A stretch of DNA of 64,000 nt. It comes from Chelonoidis abingdonii (Eukaryota > Chordata > Testudines > Testudinidae). This document shows positions 45,266 through 57,288 of this stretch, piece by piece. The number at the start of each line of letters is the position of its first letter. The first letter of the stretch is position 1. The notes beneath the pieces are model-generated. The model made no database searches. It saw only the letters and a list, made by a program, of their open reading frames with translations, and had not been told where the DNA came from. The stretch is from positions 62,567,390 to 62,631,389 of the forward strand of contig NC_133773.1 in assembly GCF_003597395.2 (NCBI RefSeq). Reading direction: 5' to 3'. A program made the translations under genes and the position numbers.

Positions 45266-48200
45266 AGTTAATCTCATCTTGGATCACATTCTATACTGTG
45301 CTTACATCCAGACTCCAATGAAGGCCTATCAGTGTTCTGACCATGCAAGAATTAGAGGGCTGGGGTCAGTAAACAGGGTTCAGGCTCTATCCGCTATTGA
45401 CTTCTCAAAGCCAGGCTCTTCAGGGGCATAATCTTTCTTTTACAATTTGAAATGCAAGACTTTACGCGTGTGCCAGCAATTGAAAAGAAATAAACTATCT
45501 AAGGGGTTTAGATGAAACAGGCTATATTACAACCCTTTAACTATTTGGGAACATTTCTACTCCTAGCACATTGAATTCTGGAAGGATTTACAACTCTGCT
45601 TGGGTTTGGGGTGCTGACTGTTCAGAATAAGCACCCACTCTACACATCTAAGTTAGTTATCACAGGAGATTCATTTGTAAACAGGCCTAACTTCTTCCTA
45701 CAGCTTCTCTCTCCCCTACAACTTCTCTTTATACTGGAAAGGCAATGCATTGTTGAAATTAAAATGGGCCTTGGGACTGAGGATTGAGCTGATTATTGAG
45801 TGGAATGGATTCATGAGGAGTAAGTAATGTATTTAAAGACTGGGTAGAAGTCACTAGAGACAATATTATCTGATTTATTGGATTTAGCATAATTTAGAGT
45901 ATGATGGACCATACTGTCATGCTTCAGGATTTTATCAGGAAACTTGCATTCAGTATTTAAGAATCTCTTGATACACACTTTCCTTTATTATCTTGGCTTT
46001 AAAGAAGTCACCCCATGTATCACAGCAGATTTTAGATGTATATAGAAGATTAATGTATTTAAACAGCAAAGTATTTCAAGAAGTAGTATCAGCAAGGGAA
46101 ATGGAAAATGATCAAACACAAATCTAAGAGTGGGTAGATTTATTTAGAAAAACACTATTTCTATTACCAAATTCTCTTCCTGTTTGCTCCAGGATTGCAT
46201 GTACCTCCAATCAGCCATCAAGTTACAGTGGGATAGATTCTCAACTGGTATGAATCAGCATAGCCCTATTGACCTACAATCAATTTACATAAGCTGAGAA
46301 TCTGGTTTATCATATCTACTTCTAAAGGCTATACTAACTTCCATAGATACCTACATTTTTAAGGCCAGAAGAGACCATTGGGTAAAGTAGTCTGATCTCC
46401 TGCATCAAATAAGGCAAAGAATTTCCCTTAGCAAAACAGATAACTGTGCCCACAGAGGGTATGTGAGGATGATTTCCCTCCCCCACCTAGATCATTTTTT
46501 CAGAACGTAAAAGAATAATATTATAAATTAAGAGTTTTTTGATAATTTATCATCCTTGGGGTTTCTCTCCCAAGACTCTTATTTTTTTTTTTTTTTTTAA
46601 AGTGCAATTGTGACTTCAGTGAGAGAGGTGGCTGCTTAACACTACAAATATCATGGGATATCAAAGCACAACATCTGGATGGGTGCTGTGTTGACAGCTC
46701 TAGTGATGTGAATCCTTTAAATACACAGAACAAGAGCAGTGGCCGTTCCCCACACTACCAACCCTACTAGTGCCTCAGCCTTGTTGGAGAAGTACTACTT
46801 CTGGGAAATAAGGTAGGATTGTTTCGGCATGGTTGCAATACCAATGCAAAAATGAGATCTATTGTTCTACAATCTGTGAAGTTTTATGGTTTCAATAGCT
46901 CTGTCAGATCATCTTGCTTTTGGACTAGTCTGGATTCTTCTGTTGGCACACTGGGCTGGTCTGATTTGGGGTTTTGGTACTTTGCCCTTGGCCCATTATG
47001 CTTTCAATGAAGAGTGAGCCTCAAAAATCAATGAGTCCACAGGCTGAAGTCTAAAGGTGCTCAACTGATGGCGTTTTGAAGCCCTGACCAATTGCAGCTC
47101 TATTTCACATTTTTTGATAATCAGGCACATAATCTTCAAAGTTTTAATGGGCTTAGAATTAACCCTGGAGTCCACCAACATCTGCAACCATAATTTACAA
47201 TGGCCTTTTATTTGGTGGGTTTAGTATGTTGTACATAAGAGAATTCTTTGAGACTCTGGCAGCCTAATGTACCGTTTCATGATTCATCTGTGCTTTTGCC
47301 AACTGTTTTGGTTTTTCTTTTCTTTTTTTTCCTGTTGGAAGACATTCTTAAATACTTAATTTGGAGCTTTGGTTTGGAATGCACTTAATCAGACACCTTT
47401 TTTCTGCCAAGACCCTTTACACACTCTGTTAAGGATAACTTTCCACATGCTAACATGTTTATTTGTAAAACAGCTTTTATAGTGAATGTGTATTCCAAAT
47501 GGTATAATGTAAAGCACAGTGGGTCAAATGCAACTGTAGAGGTACTCTGACTTTAAAAGAATTACACCAGGAACGAATGTGGCTTGATGTGTTTAGACAA
47601 TATTGTTCCTGCACCTTGTCTCTACCTGTTCATTCTCTCCGGTTAATTTGCTGGAAAATGCCTGCTTAAATGTGGTGAATAGTGAGTGATGAAACCCTTA
47701 CGTGAAACTGTTATAAGAATTACGTTAGGGAAATATTGTTGCAAAACACTGACTAATCGAACAAAGTGAGCCAGTTCCACAACCCCTGAATAATACTTTG
47801 CCCTTAAATAAATGCTTTTCAGCTGGAAATCTCAAAGACTTTACAAAGGAATTTCAGTATTGCTGTAATGAACTCATAGCCTCGTTACTGGGTTTCTTCC
47901 CTCCAGCTTGTCTGAGGGGGAAGGAAAGCATCCACCTGCTAGAGAGCTCCACAATGTGATAAGTATGGAAAAAGGAAGCACTGTGCTAAGGTCAGAGGGT
48001 ACCAAGCTTGGGAGCAGAAGCAACAGGAGGATGGAGGCAGCCATTTGGCAGCTGCTGTAGAGAGAAGACTGTGCCATAATTAGCTCAAGAGCTGAGACTG
48101 TTTGCCTGAGAGCTAGAGAGAGAGACACCCTATTGCTGGTAAAGGGGTCCCACCCTGACTCTTTTTACCAGTGTCCTGGACTACCTTTTGGGGCAGGGTT

Positions 48201-50471
48201 GGGCTCATGTTTTGTAGCCATTATGGTCATTGTATCTAGGCCATTTGAACATTTTTGCTTCCTCTTTGCAGCCCTCATCAGCATGATCCTCTGCTGCTCA
48301 ACCCATGTGAATATTTGTTTTTTAGAACCCATCAAGGGGTAAAGCCAGAAGAGCCAAGTGACTAAATGCTTGTCTCCAACCTCCCAGTAGCGAAGCCACT
48401 CTCCCAGACTGCCAGAGATGGCTGGCCTACTCCCAACACACACACTGACCTTGGTTACATTATTACAGTGTGGTCAACTCAAGATATCTGGTCTCTCTGC
48501 TCCTGAAAGCATTTGATTAGATGGGAATCTCACCTTTTATTTTTTTTAAAAAGCAGATTCTAGATTTTATAGTTCATAAAGAAAAGCTTGAAACACCATG
48601 AATCTAAGGTAGACTAAAGACCCAAATACCAGAAGGCAAATTAACCCACCCCACCACCAAAATTATTTTATTTGCGTTCATGGATTTTTAACCCACTTCC
48701 CAATTTTTAAAAGGCTGACATGATTTTTGAATACTGGGCTTGGCAATACGCTTGTTGCCATTTTCTGGAGGGGGGACTGAGGCACAGAGAGACGAAAGGG
48801 CTTACTTAACGTCACCCTGTAAGGCATTATAGAGCATAAACAGAGTGCAGGTCTCCTGCTTCTCAGTCCAGTGCCTTATTGACCAGATCACGGTGTCTGC
48901 TTAATGGCTTATTCTCCTTACATAAACACTTCATTGAGCTACTCACATGTACAGGGATTACTTGTGTGAACAAGAGTTTGCAGGGTAAGGGAATTAATTT
49001 AATTAATGGGCTGTATTGTACCCATCACCCCAGTTAAAGGAGTGCATTTTTCTTTAGATAACTACATTGAATCCACGAATGGTGGATTTTGAATGTTCGA
49101 TTACACTGGTTTTGGGGATAAGCCTAGTTTCCTGGAAATCACCGATTTAATGAATTACTGGGGCTGTAGTTTGCTCTGCAACTCCCTGAAATTTGCCTTC
49201 CCATCTGAATTTGCATGAACTTGGCAACTATAATCAGTAGGAAACCACCACCTTTCCCTCATAAATCTCATTCATTTACAAAGAGGGTGAAGTCTTCATT
49301 CTGCCAGCACTCAGGGCATAGGCTCAAAGTGACAGGTTCTACAGTGTGTATATTTCTTTCATTAGTGCACTCCCTGCTCTTGTTCCTTTTAACTAAAGGC
49401 TACATGGAGGGCAACATATGGCTTGTGTTTGAAGAAGCAGTAATTGAAATGTAAAAATCATAAAATATAAGTAGCCATGTGTCTGCTTTTAATAATATTT
49501 TATTAATGGGATTAAACTGCATAAAACAGTTAATTGAACATGAAGCAAGCTATTTTTAGCTATGACAGAGTAAGGCTTAGGGATTTTTGTACAAAAAAAT
49601 TCAGATGCCATTCTTAGAAATCTGAATTGTCAATGACTTGCGCTCGGACACTTATGCTTGTTTTATATTATTTGCACAAAAAGAATGCAGAAGTCAATGG
49701 TGTAGTAATTAAGTCCTCATGCTCAATTCATGCAGAACAGTTTTGCTTGTGCTGTATTTGATAGAAAAGAATTCAAGCCAAAAAGGAGGCAAGGGACTGA
49801 AAAAACAGATATAAAAATGTCCCATCTTTAAAAATAAAATCACTAACTCAAAGGCCCATGTGTAAACTTAAGTAGGTTTATATTTATCTGACACATGCAG
49901 TTGATACTAAAAACTAGCATCTACTCTGTAAGCACTGTTAGCAAAAAGTTATCTTTTTTAATAACTGTTTAAATCTAGCATTCATAATGTGCTAGGCACC
50001 ATGTAAACACACATGACTGCATAGTCTCTCTTCTGAAGGTTTATGGTAGTCTGTTCTGTTACACAGCCCTTTAAAAATGACATGTAAATTTCCCTAGCAT
50101 TACTTGGTACGACACTTTCCCATGGCAAGTAACTATATCATAACTGAAACCACTATGCGATTCAATATTCCTTTCTTGACAAAAACCATTTAACAATGCA
50201 TAACATTACACTCTACAGAGTCCAAATACTTCCCAGGGTCCTAATTCAGCAAGTCCTCTGTATGTAGCAAGCCCTTAACCACCTGATTAATTTTAAACTC
50301 TAATTCCCATGGGCTGTAGTGGGCCTTATGCACATGCTTTATGTGGAGCATGTGCTTAAGTACTATGCTGCACCTCAATGGAGTTAAGCCCCTGCTTAAG
50401 TGTTTTGCTCAGTTGTGGCCCCTAGTAGTAAGACTCCGCTAGGAAACTGAGCTGGGTAAGTTACTGTGTAT
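45266..50471. other. Mostly unassigned DNA with small repeat pieces
   Basis: No gene found in 5.2 kb. Pieces recognised: an old palindromic repeat at 46228-46310, an antisense CR1-tail piece near 46359-46425 ('aaggccagaagagaccattg'), a T-run at 46579-46599, an antisense SINE near 48760-48905 ('gactgaggcacagagagacg'), and an old palindromic repeat at 50238-50422 ('agcatgtgcttaagtactat', 'ttaagtgttttgct'). Confidence 0.45.
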
Positions 50472-50479
50472 CATGCAGT

Positions 50480-51097
50480 TGTAGTGGGCCTGAAACATAA
50501 GCCTACGTGTCAAAGGCCTGAGCTAAAGTAGTCAAAACTTTGCTGATATAAAGCAAAGTTAAGTTGTAAGCAAGAGCCAGGCCTTGCTCACAGACTCTGG
50601 CAAGAACAGGGCTAATACTGCAAAAACACATCCGTAAGGAGCGTTAGGCATAAGAATACATATGCAGACATTCCAGAAAGGTAGTACCAAAACACCTTGA
50701 TACCAAACACATTCCCCAAAGATAACAGGCACACACTGACCCATCCTAAAAATGAGATCAGGACAACAGATAAAAATGTACAAGGTGATGGGTGGTAACT
50801 GGCTACATAATAGGAGAAGTACGTAACTTGTTTGTATTAATGTATAAAAAGATATCTCAGCGAAAGTGTCTTTGGCTGGCTGAGGGGATAATGGAAAGTC
50901 CCGCCATTTTATAAGCTAGTCCATTGCAACGGCCATACATGTGTTAGTGTACCTATAACCATTGAGCCATAACATTAGGACCGTGCTTCGTTAACAGTAA
51001 ACCTGACCAAGTTCCTTTGCTACCAACCAAGTTTGTGGATTTATTGGGCTGTTCGATTGCAGCCTGCTGTACAGGTCATTTGGCCAGAGTCAGTACA
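50480..51097 (+). mobile_element. Probable retroviral-type LTR
   Basis: It begins TGTAGTGGGCCTGAAAC, carries a TATA-like 'tgtataaaaag' near 50842 and ends near 'gctgtaca' (51073) or 'cagtaca' (51097). CATGCAG occurs at 50472-50478 and 51099-51105, just outside, and may be the target duplication. No gag, pol or env sequence is present. I recognise the text as an endogenous-retrovirus-type LTR; the exact right edge is uncertain. Confidence 0.6.
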
Positions 51098-51668
51098 GCA
51101 TGCAGAAAGAACACACACACAGCCAAACATCTGGCCACAACAGTCACAAGAAAAAATAATTGTAATAACCCTCAGTGGACAACTAGAAGACTCGATGTGG
51201 CACCTAGCTCCCATTTAAAAATCAATAGTAAAATCCTCTTTGACCTCAAAAGGCCCATAAAGAGATGAAATCTGGGCACATACTGTTGTGGAAAAAGTGA
51301 AACACTACCTTAATACATCCAAGGCAGAATCTACATGCAGGAGCCTTATTGTCAAGAATTGCATGGAATTTCTGAGCCTTTTGCACTGTGCAATCAAGCC
51401 TCCTCCTTTTACAGATGTATCCCACTTACCCTTGTTTATTTTGTTGTAAAGAGCTTAGGGCTAATTATTCTCTCTACTGGAATTACCCACAAAGAGGAAA
51501 GAAAACCCCATGGATGCTCTTCTTGTAGAATGTGCCTGGCAATACTCATTTTTGGGGATAGATAGTGAAAACCACACAACCAGTGGATCCCAGGGAATTT
51601 GGGGTCTTATATCACTGAACACAGAGGGCTTGTGTCTCTGAACTGGTTCCCTGCCTTTATGCTCCCTG

Positions 51669-52582
51669 TGTCATAAACAGATAGCTAAGGGTTAATGTTT
51701 CTTTTACCTGTAAAAGGTTAACAAAGGGACCAAACACCTGACTGCAAGGGACCAAATCAGGAAACAGGATTTTCAAAGCTCAGGGAGGGAATTTGGGGTG
51801 TGTGTCTTTTGTCTGTCTCTCGGCTAGAGAGGGATCTTCTATCTTCAAGCTTCTAATCTTCTGTTTCTAGTTGTAAAGTACAGTTATAAGACAATATAGG
51901 TTTTTATATTGTTTTTGTATTACATGTGTGTAGTTGCTGGAATGTTTAAATGTATTTCTTTTCGTAATTAAGATTGTTTATTCATTTTTTCTTAAGCAAT
52001 TGACCCTGTATTGTCAACCTGATACAGAGACTATGTTTAGTTGTTTTCTTTCTTTTGATATAAAGCTTTCTTTTTAAGACTGTTTGAGTTTTCTCTGGTA
52101 GGCTAAGGAATGAAGGGAAGGAAATTCTCTTTGTGTTAGATTTATGGAGGGTGAATCTGTGCAGCTCAGGGAGAAAGCGGGGGGGAGGAAGGGAAATNNN
52201 NNNNNNNNNNNNNNNNNNNNNNNNNNNNNNNNNNNNNNNNNNNNNNNNNNNNNNNNNNNNNNNNNNNNNNNNNNNNNNNNNNNNNNNNNNNNNNNNNNNN
52301 NNNNNNNNNNNNNNNNNNNNNNNNNNNNNNNNNNNNNNNNNNNNNNNNNNNNNNNNNNNNNNNNNNNNNNNNNNNNNNNNNNNNNNNNNNNNNNNNNNNN
52401 NNNNNNTCTGAGTCTTGGGGTCCCCCAGAGAAGGTTTTGGGAGACCAGAGGGAGCCAAGCCCTGGAATCCTTGGCTGGTGGCAGCGATATCAGATCTAAA
52501 CTGGTAATTAAGCTTAGAGGGTTCATGCTAGCTTCTCAGTTTATGAACGCTAAGGTTCAAATCTGAGTAGGAAGCTACGACA
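51669..52582 (+). mobile_element. Solo LTR, Gypsy-type family, with N gap
   Basis: It begins TGTCATAAACAGATAGC and ends GGAAGCTACGACA. A perfect 5-bp duplication, CCCTG, flanks it (51664-51668 and 52583-52587). The first 250 bp match the minus-strand LTR at 5316-5591, where the family is linked to Gypsy-like reverse transcriptase. 209 N (52198-52406) interrupt it. It is a solo LTR left by recombination. Confidence 0.92.
52198..52406. other. Assembly gap (209 N)
   Basis: A run of N inside the solo LTR. ORFs spanning it on either strand are artefacts. Confidence 0.97.
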
Positions 52583-52587
52583 CCCTG

Positions 52588-53577
52588 GGACTGCCCCTTC
52601 CTCTGGATCCTTTGTAAACCTCCTAAGGAAGCAGGACCAAGACAAAAATAAGGTATATTCCTAAATGTGCATCAACATGCCATCTGTTTACCTAACTTCT
52701 AACATGCACCTTGGCCCTGAAGTTGGATCAATATAGGTGAAGCTGTTGCATGGTTCTATGTACATATTGGGTGTGTGTGTGGGGGGGAGTTTCACATACA
52801 CAGATCCTCTTGCAGGGATGGGATCAATATATACTGATAAATAACTATATGATTTCTTTATGTATATGTGCCTAGTCTTATAATATAGAAAACCCGGACA
52901 TTCATTTCTCACAAACACTCCATGGCATGTCAGAAGAAAACTTAATTTATCTCTTATGAGTCTATCTGGAGGCTGTTAGCTTTGATAATTTGTGTAGTGG
53001 AGGAGATGATAAAAATGTTGGCATTCCAAATTGGTTTAGTTTATGAATTTCCTTTTCTTTATGTCTAAGATTGCAAAGTGGGTATCACCTAATTTTTCTT
53101 TTTCTAACATGTCATCCTAAAGAGAAACTTTTCCAAAACAGACCATCAACCTTACCATGAAGCAACGTCTTGCAGAATGTTTTAATTCCCGTGACAAGAA
53201 AAGGAAAGGAATTGCAATATTTATATCAAACAGATCTAACAGAAAATTCTATACTTGAACAGTACATTTAGAAACATTGAATGAAAAAAAGAGAGAACTG
53301 ATAACTAATAGGAAAGGAGGGAACTATAAAATGTTAGGCAGCCAAATGACTGTGACTTGATATATCTGCCTCAAATTTTCTTTGACTTTGCCCAAAAGAC
53401 ATTAGCATTGAGAACAGAAGAACCACAAACAATGTAATGCTTTCATGCCAAAATGTAAATAGTCTATGTACCATATTGTCTGCAAAGATGCAGAAGAGAA
53501 TGAATTACATTTTCAATTCTTTGACTGGGTGAGTCAAAAAGGAAAATAAAATGCAGCACAACAGTGTTCATCTAAAA
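52588..53577. other. Spacer, nothing recognised
   Basis: No gene or repeat family seen. A short GT-rich run lies near 52770-52790. Confidence 0.4.
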
Positions 53578-53582
53578 AAGAG

Positions 53583-53962
53583 TGTGACAGGGTGCTAAGC
53601 AGAAAACTGCTTAGCCAACCCTCTGTCACTCCAGCTCCAATTAAGGGAGGTGAATTGGAACTGAGTAGAGCACCTGGCCCTGAGTGGGGAAGCTGGAACA
53701 GCTGTTGCCTCTTCAGGCTGGGGCTGGATAAAAGCCCCAGGGGAAGGAAGCCAGGGGAGGAGCTGGAAAAGGGGAGCAAAGAGAGATAGCTGTCCCCCCA
53801 CCCCCACCCCCACAGGTGGACTGTAAGAAGGGGACTATGCTGGTGGAGGGAACACAACCTGTAAATAAAAGCACCCGGTGAGCACTGCACCAAGACCTCT
53901 GTGTAACTTTCTCAGCCCAGTAGGGGCAGAAGCCAGGTGGGCCCTGCAGGGACCCTGTTACA
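53583..53962 (+). mobile_element. Solo LTR (380 bp)
   Basis: It begins TGTGACAGGGTGC and ends GACCCTGTTACA, with matching inverted tips. It has a TATA-like 'ggataaaag' near 53726 and AATAAA near 53863, in the right order for an LTR. The flanks AAGAG (53578-53582) and GAGAG (53963-53967) form a 5-bp duplication with one mismatch. No internal genes. The ORFs here are incidental. Confidence 0.75.
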
Positions 53963-54400
53963 GAGAGATACTAAACCGTTAATAAAGCAGTTGATTCTGA
54001 TTAGATGAGCCCAAACAAATCTTTGCGTGTAGTTGGGATGGATATGGTAGTTGAATGTTTCATCATGATCCCATTAGAAGCAAGGAAAGAAACAGTTCCT
54101 CACATGTCTCTTGCTTACACTATAAGGCCTTGAAGCAGGCTGCATAGATTTGATTTCCCCCCACCCCCCCAGTGACACAAACTAGGACCTCACAGAATCA
54201 GAGCTTAAGTGAGCAAACCATTATAAAAAACATGACATTTTTGAAAGGTTCCCAGATGGAAGCCTTAACCAAACAGAGTCAACTGAACAATAATCCTGGA
54301 TTAACAAAAGCTCAGGACTGAATCGGGGGGGAGGAGCAAGTACTGCCAAACAAAAGTACATGACACAGGAGGAATTTAGGGAGGCACAATATATGCAAAT

Positions 54401-55039
54401 AACGGCTGTCAATTAATCCCAGTTAATTCAAGCAATCAACACAAAACAAATTAACTAGAATAAAGTCACGATTATTCACAATTTTAATTGCACTGTTAAA
54501 TAATAGAATACCTATTTACATTTATAAATATTTTTGGATGTTTCCATATTTTCAAATATATTGATTTCAATTACAGCAGAATACAAAGTGTACAGTGCTC
54601 AGTTTATATTTGATTACAAATATTCGCACTCTAAAAAACAATGGATTTTTTCTTAACATAACTGAACTAAAAAACAAAACGTAAAACTTTAGAGCCTACA
54701 AGTCCACTCACTCCTAATTTTTCTTCAGCCAATTGTTTAAGACAAACAAGTTTGTTTACATTTGTGGAAGATAATGCTGCCTGCTTCTTATTTACAATGT
54801 GACCTGAAAGTGAGAAGAGGCATTTACATGGCAGTGTTGTAGCCAACTTTGCAAGGTATTTACGTGCAAGATATTCTGTACATTCATATGCTTCAATCAC
54901 CATTCCAAAGGGCATGCTTCCATGCTGAATTTAAAATTGGTATTCTATTATTGTTTGACAGTGTGATTAAAACTGGGATTAATTGTGACTTTTTAAAATC
55001 TTTTGATTGTGATTTTTTAAAAATAAATTGACAGCACCA
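54401..55039 (-). mobile_element. hAT transposon, internally deleted
   Basis: The ends 'cggctgtcaattaatc' and, inverted, 'tggtgctgtcaatttatt' are inverted repeats. The flanks ATGCAAAT (54393-54400) and ATGCATGT (55040-55047) match at 6 of 8 positions, consistent with an old 8-bp duplication. It keeps only the 3' end of the transposase gene plus an AT-rich 3' region. Confidence 0.8.
54667..54915 (-). pseudogene. hAT transposase C-terminal dimerisation domain
   Basis: The minus-strand ORF contains LARKYLAKLATTLPCKCLFS and LSGHIVNKKQAALSSTNVNK followed by LVCLKQLAEEKLG. This is the C-terminal hAT dimerisation region (Dimer_Tnp_hAT), in which the family usually shows 'PATTVPCERLFS..G.IVNKKRAALS'. 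The usual CERLFS is CKCLFS here. Only about 80 codons remain; the catalytic core is absent. The element is flanked by its own inverted ends and cannot encode an active enzyme. Confidence 0.88.
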
Positions 55040-55103
55040 ATGCATGTGCGCTCACACACCCTACATACAGAGTAGTTCCTCTTTTTGGTAATGATATAGT
55101 TAT

Positions 55104-55177
55104 AAATACCTTGCAATTCCGGCTACAAACGTGCCACTCAAAGGCCTGTTCTCACTTTCTGGTGACATTCTAAATAA
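55104..55177 (+). pseudogene. Second hAT dimerisation-domain fragment, opposite strand
   Basis: The plus strand reads KYLAIPATNVPLKGLFSLSG and then DILN before stopping. This is the same C-terminal hAT block as at 54667-54915, but on the other strand and outside that element's end. About 25 codons remain. It could be a second insertion or an inverted duplicate. Confidence 0.75.
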
Positions 55178-55179
55178 CT

Positions 55180-56536
55180 CAAGTGTTGCCAGAAGCTTAT
55201 ATAGAGTTTACCTGAGTCTTAGTTAGAGAGAGAGTCTTTGATCGCTAAATCTATACAGGTTACTCAGTCAAAAGCAACATCTTCCCTCCAAATGCTTGTT
55301 GAAAAATTTTAGCTGGACTTCATGGAGACTCTTCTTTCTCCTCTGCTGAAATCACGGTTAGCTAATCATCCCACCAATTAACCATTCAGTTGCATATATA
55401 GATTTTTTTTTTTTTTAAAAAAAAACCTTACAAGAAAAATACAAAATGGAGACTAGCAAAATAAATGACTTTCCCCATTATCACATTTAAATGAAAGAAA
55501 AGTTGGTGAATCATACTAGATGAAACAATTTAACTAAAACAGTTTGGCTAAAAAAAAAAATTATTCAAAGTATACAATTAAAATAAAAATATTTTCCCCC
55601 TTTCTATAAACAACACTGCCAGGGCTTCCCTGTTTGAGGGTTAACAATAGTACAAACCTGCTGCAGAGGTAGTGAAAACAGCCTGTTTTCTGCTCCTGGG
55701 CTCAGCTTTTCCCAGCTCACACAGGGCACATGGCCTTTTGTAAAGTAGTTGCCCTGACTGCATTCCTTCATGCACTGGCACTGGGTTCTTCCAGACCCAG
55801 GGGATGCTCAACCCCTTACTCTGCCCCAGGCCCAGCCCCCATCCTAGCCTACCCCTTTTCCCAAGTCCCCGCTCCCACCCTGCCTCTTCCCGCTCAGTTC
55901 CACTCCCTCCCGAGCACACCCCATTTCTGCTCCTCCCCTGCACATACCCCCCCAGCATCTCCTGCATGCTGCGAAAGAGCTGATCCTGGTGGGTGGGAAG
56001 CTCTTGGAGGGTGGGGGAGGCATTGATCAGCAGGGCCGCAGGCAGATGTGAAGCACTAGGGGGTGGGGGAATGGAGGAGAGAGCTGGCTGCCAGTGGGTG
56101 TTAAACCTCAGCTAATTTTTTTCATTAGGGTCCAGTCCTAGAGCACCCACAGAGTCAGTGCCTATGCCCTCATGGAGTCTGAGACCAGCAAGGGGGAACC
56201 TATTGAGCATACTCAAAACTACTACACCCAATTCCAAGAACTTCCGAGTGTGGAGAGCTAGTTGTGCATCTGCCTAGCAACAAGGACTGAGCAAACTTAT
56301 TCCTACCCACTCCCAAATAGAGCTCTTAAAAAGAGATAGGCAGATGGTTTACACTACCAGATTGTGCAGTCACTTGTTGCTGTGTAGGGCCTGTTTAGCT
56401 TTCTGGCTTTACATAAAGATTCCCCCTGAGTGTGGCCACTAGTGGTTTATGTATTCAGTGTTTTGGCAACAACCTACTTGTGCAAATCCAACTCCACTTG
56501 TTCAACTAAGTGGTGAATCTCCCATCCCTATAACTC
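55180..56536. other. Spacer, AT-rich then GC-rich
   Basis: A T-run followed directly by an A-run at 55400-55426 forms a simple inverted repeat, and an A-run lies at 55551-55560. The proline-rich ORFs around 55641-56026 on both strands follow from a C-rich stretch. No gene recognised. Confidence 0.4.
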
Positions 56537-56539
56537 TTA

Positions 56540-57285
56540 GGGCATGGCTACACTTACATTTTTGCAGCGCTGGTAGTTACAGCTGTGGTCGCACAGCTGT
56601 GTAGGGCCAGCGCTGCAGTGTGTCTACACTGACAGCAACCAGCGCTGCAGTGTGGCCACATTTGCAGCATTTGCAGCGCTGTTGGGAGTGGTGCATTGTG
56701 GGCAGCTATCCCAGCGTTCAAGTGGCTACAACATGCTTTTCAAAACGGGGGGATGGAGTGTGACAGGGAGCATGGGGGAGAGAGAGAGTGGATTTTTGGA
56801 GCTGACACTGTGTCAGCAGCTGCCTTGCAAGTTCTTACCCCCTCCCCGACCCCTCTTTCTCTCACTCTTAAATGTTAAAAAGGGTCTTCGGACCAGATAA
56901 GCACTTCTCCGATGGACTCCCCCCCACATTCCAAAGCCTCGGCTCACTCGCTCGCTGCAGCAAAGAGCAGCTGTGTTTGTTTTTTAGATAAGTAGCTCCG
57001 GGGAGTTTTTTAGATAAGTAGCTCCGGGTTTGTTGTATACAGGAATTGTGGGATACCTCCTAATACCCTGGAAGCCAATAACAGCGCTGGTGAGTGTCCA
57101 CACCTGATGAGCAGCGCTGCATCAGCAGCGCTGGATTCGCTACACCCGTAGCAGACTAGGTGTACAGCCAGTGCTGCAGGAAGGGAGTTGCAGCACTGGC
57201 TGAGCTCTGTAGGTGTGGACACCTGGTAAGTTGCAGCACTGTAACCCCCTCACCAGCGCTGCAACTTGCAAGTGTAGCCAAGCCC
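56540..57285. mobile_element. Harbinger-type MITE (746 bp)
   Basis: The left end GGGCATGGCTACACTT and the inverted right end GGGCTTGGCTACACTT differ by one base. TTA flanks both sides (56537-56539 and 57286-57288), the preferred 3-bp PIF/Harbinger target. GCAGCGCTG or close variants recur near both ends. The tips resemble those of the autonomous copies (GGCCTTGTCTACAC), so they may once have used the same type of transposase. No transposase ORF. Confidence 0.92.
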
Positions 57286-57288
57286 TTA

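Noticed and set aside
51982..52566. ORFs spanning the N run
   Set aside because: Most residues are unknown and the flanks are solo-LTR sequence.
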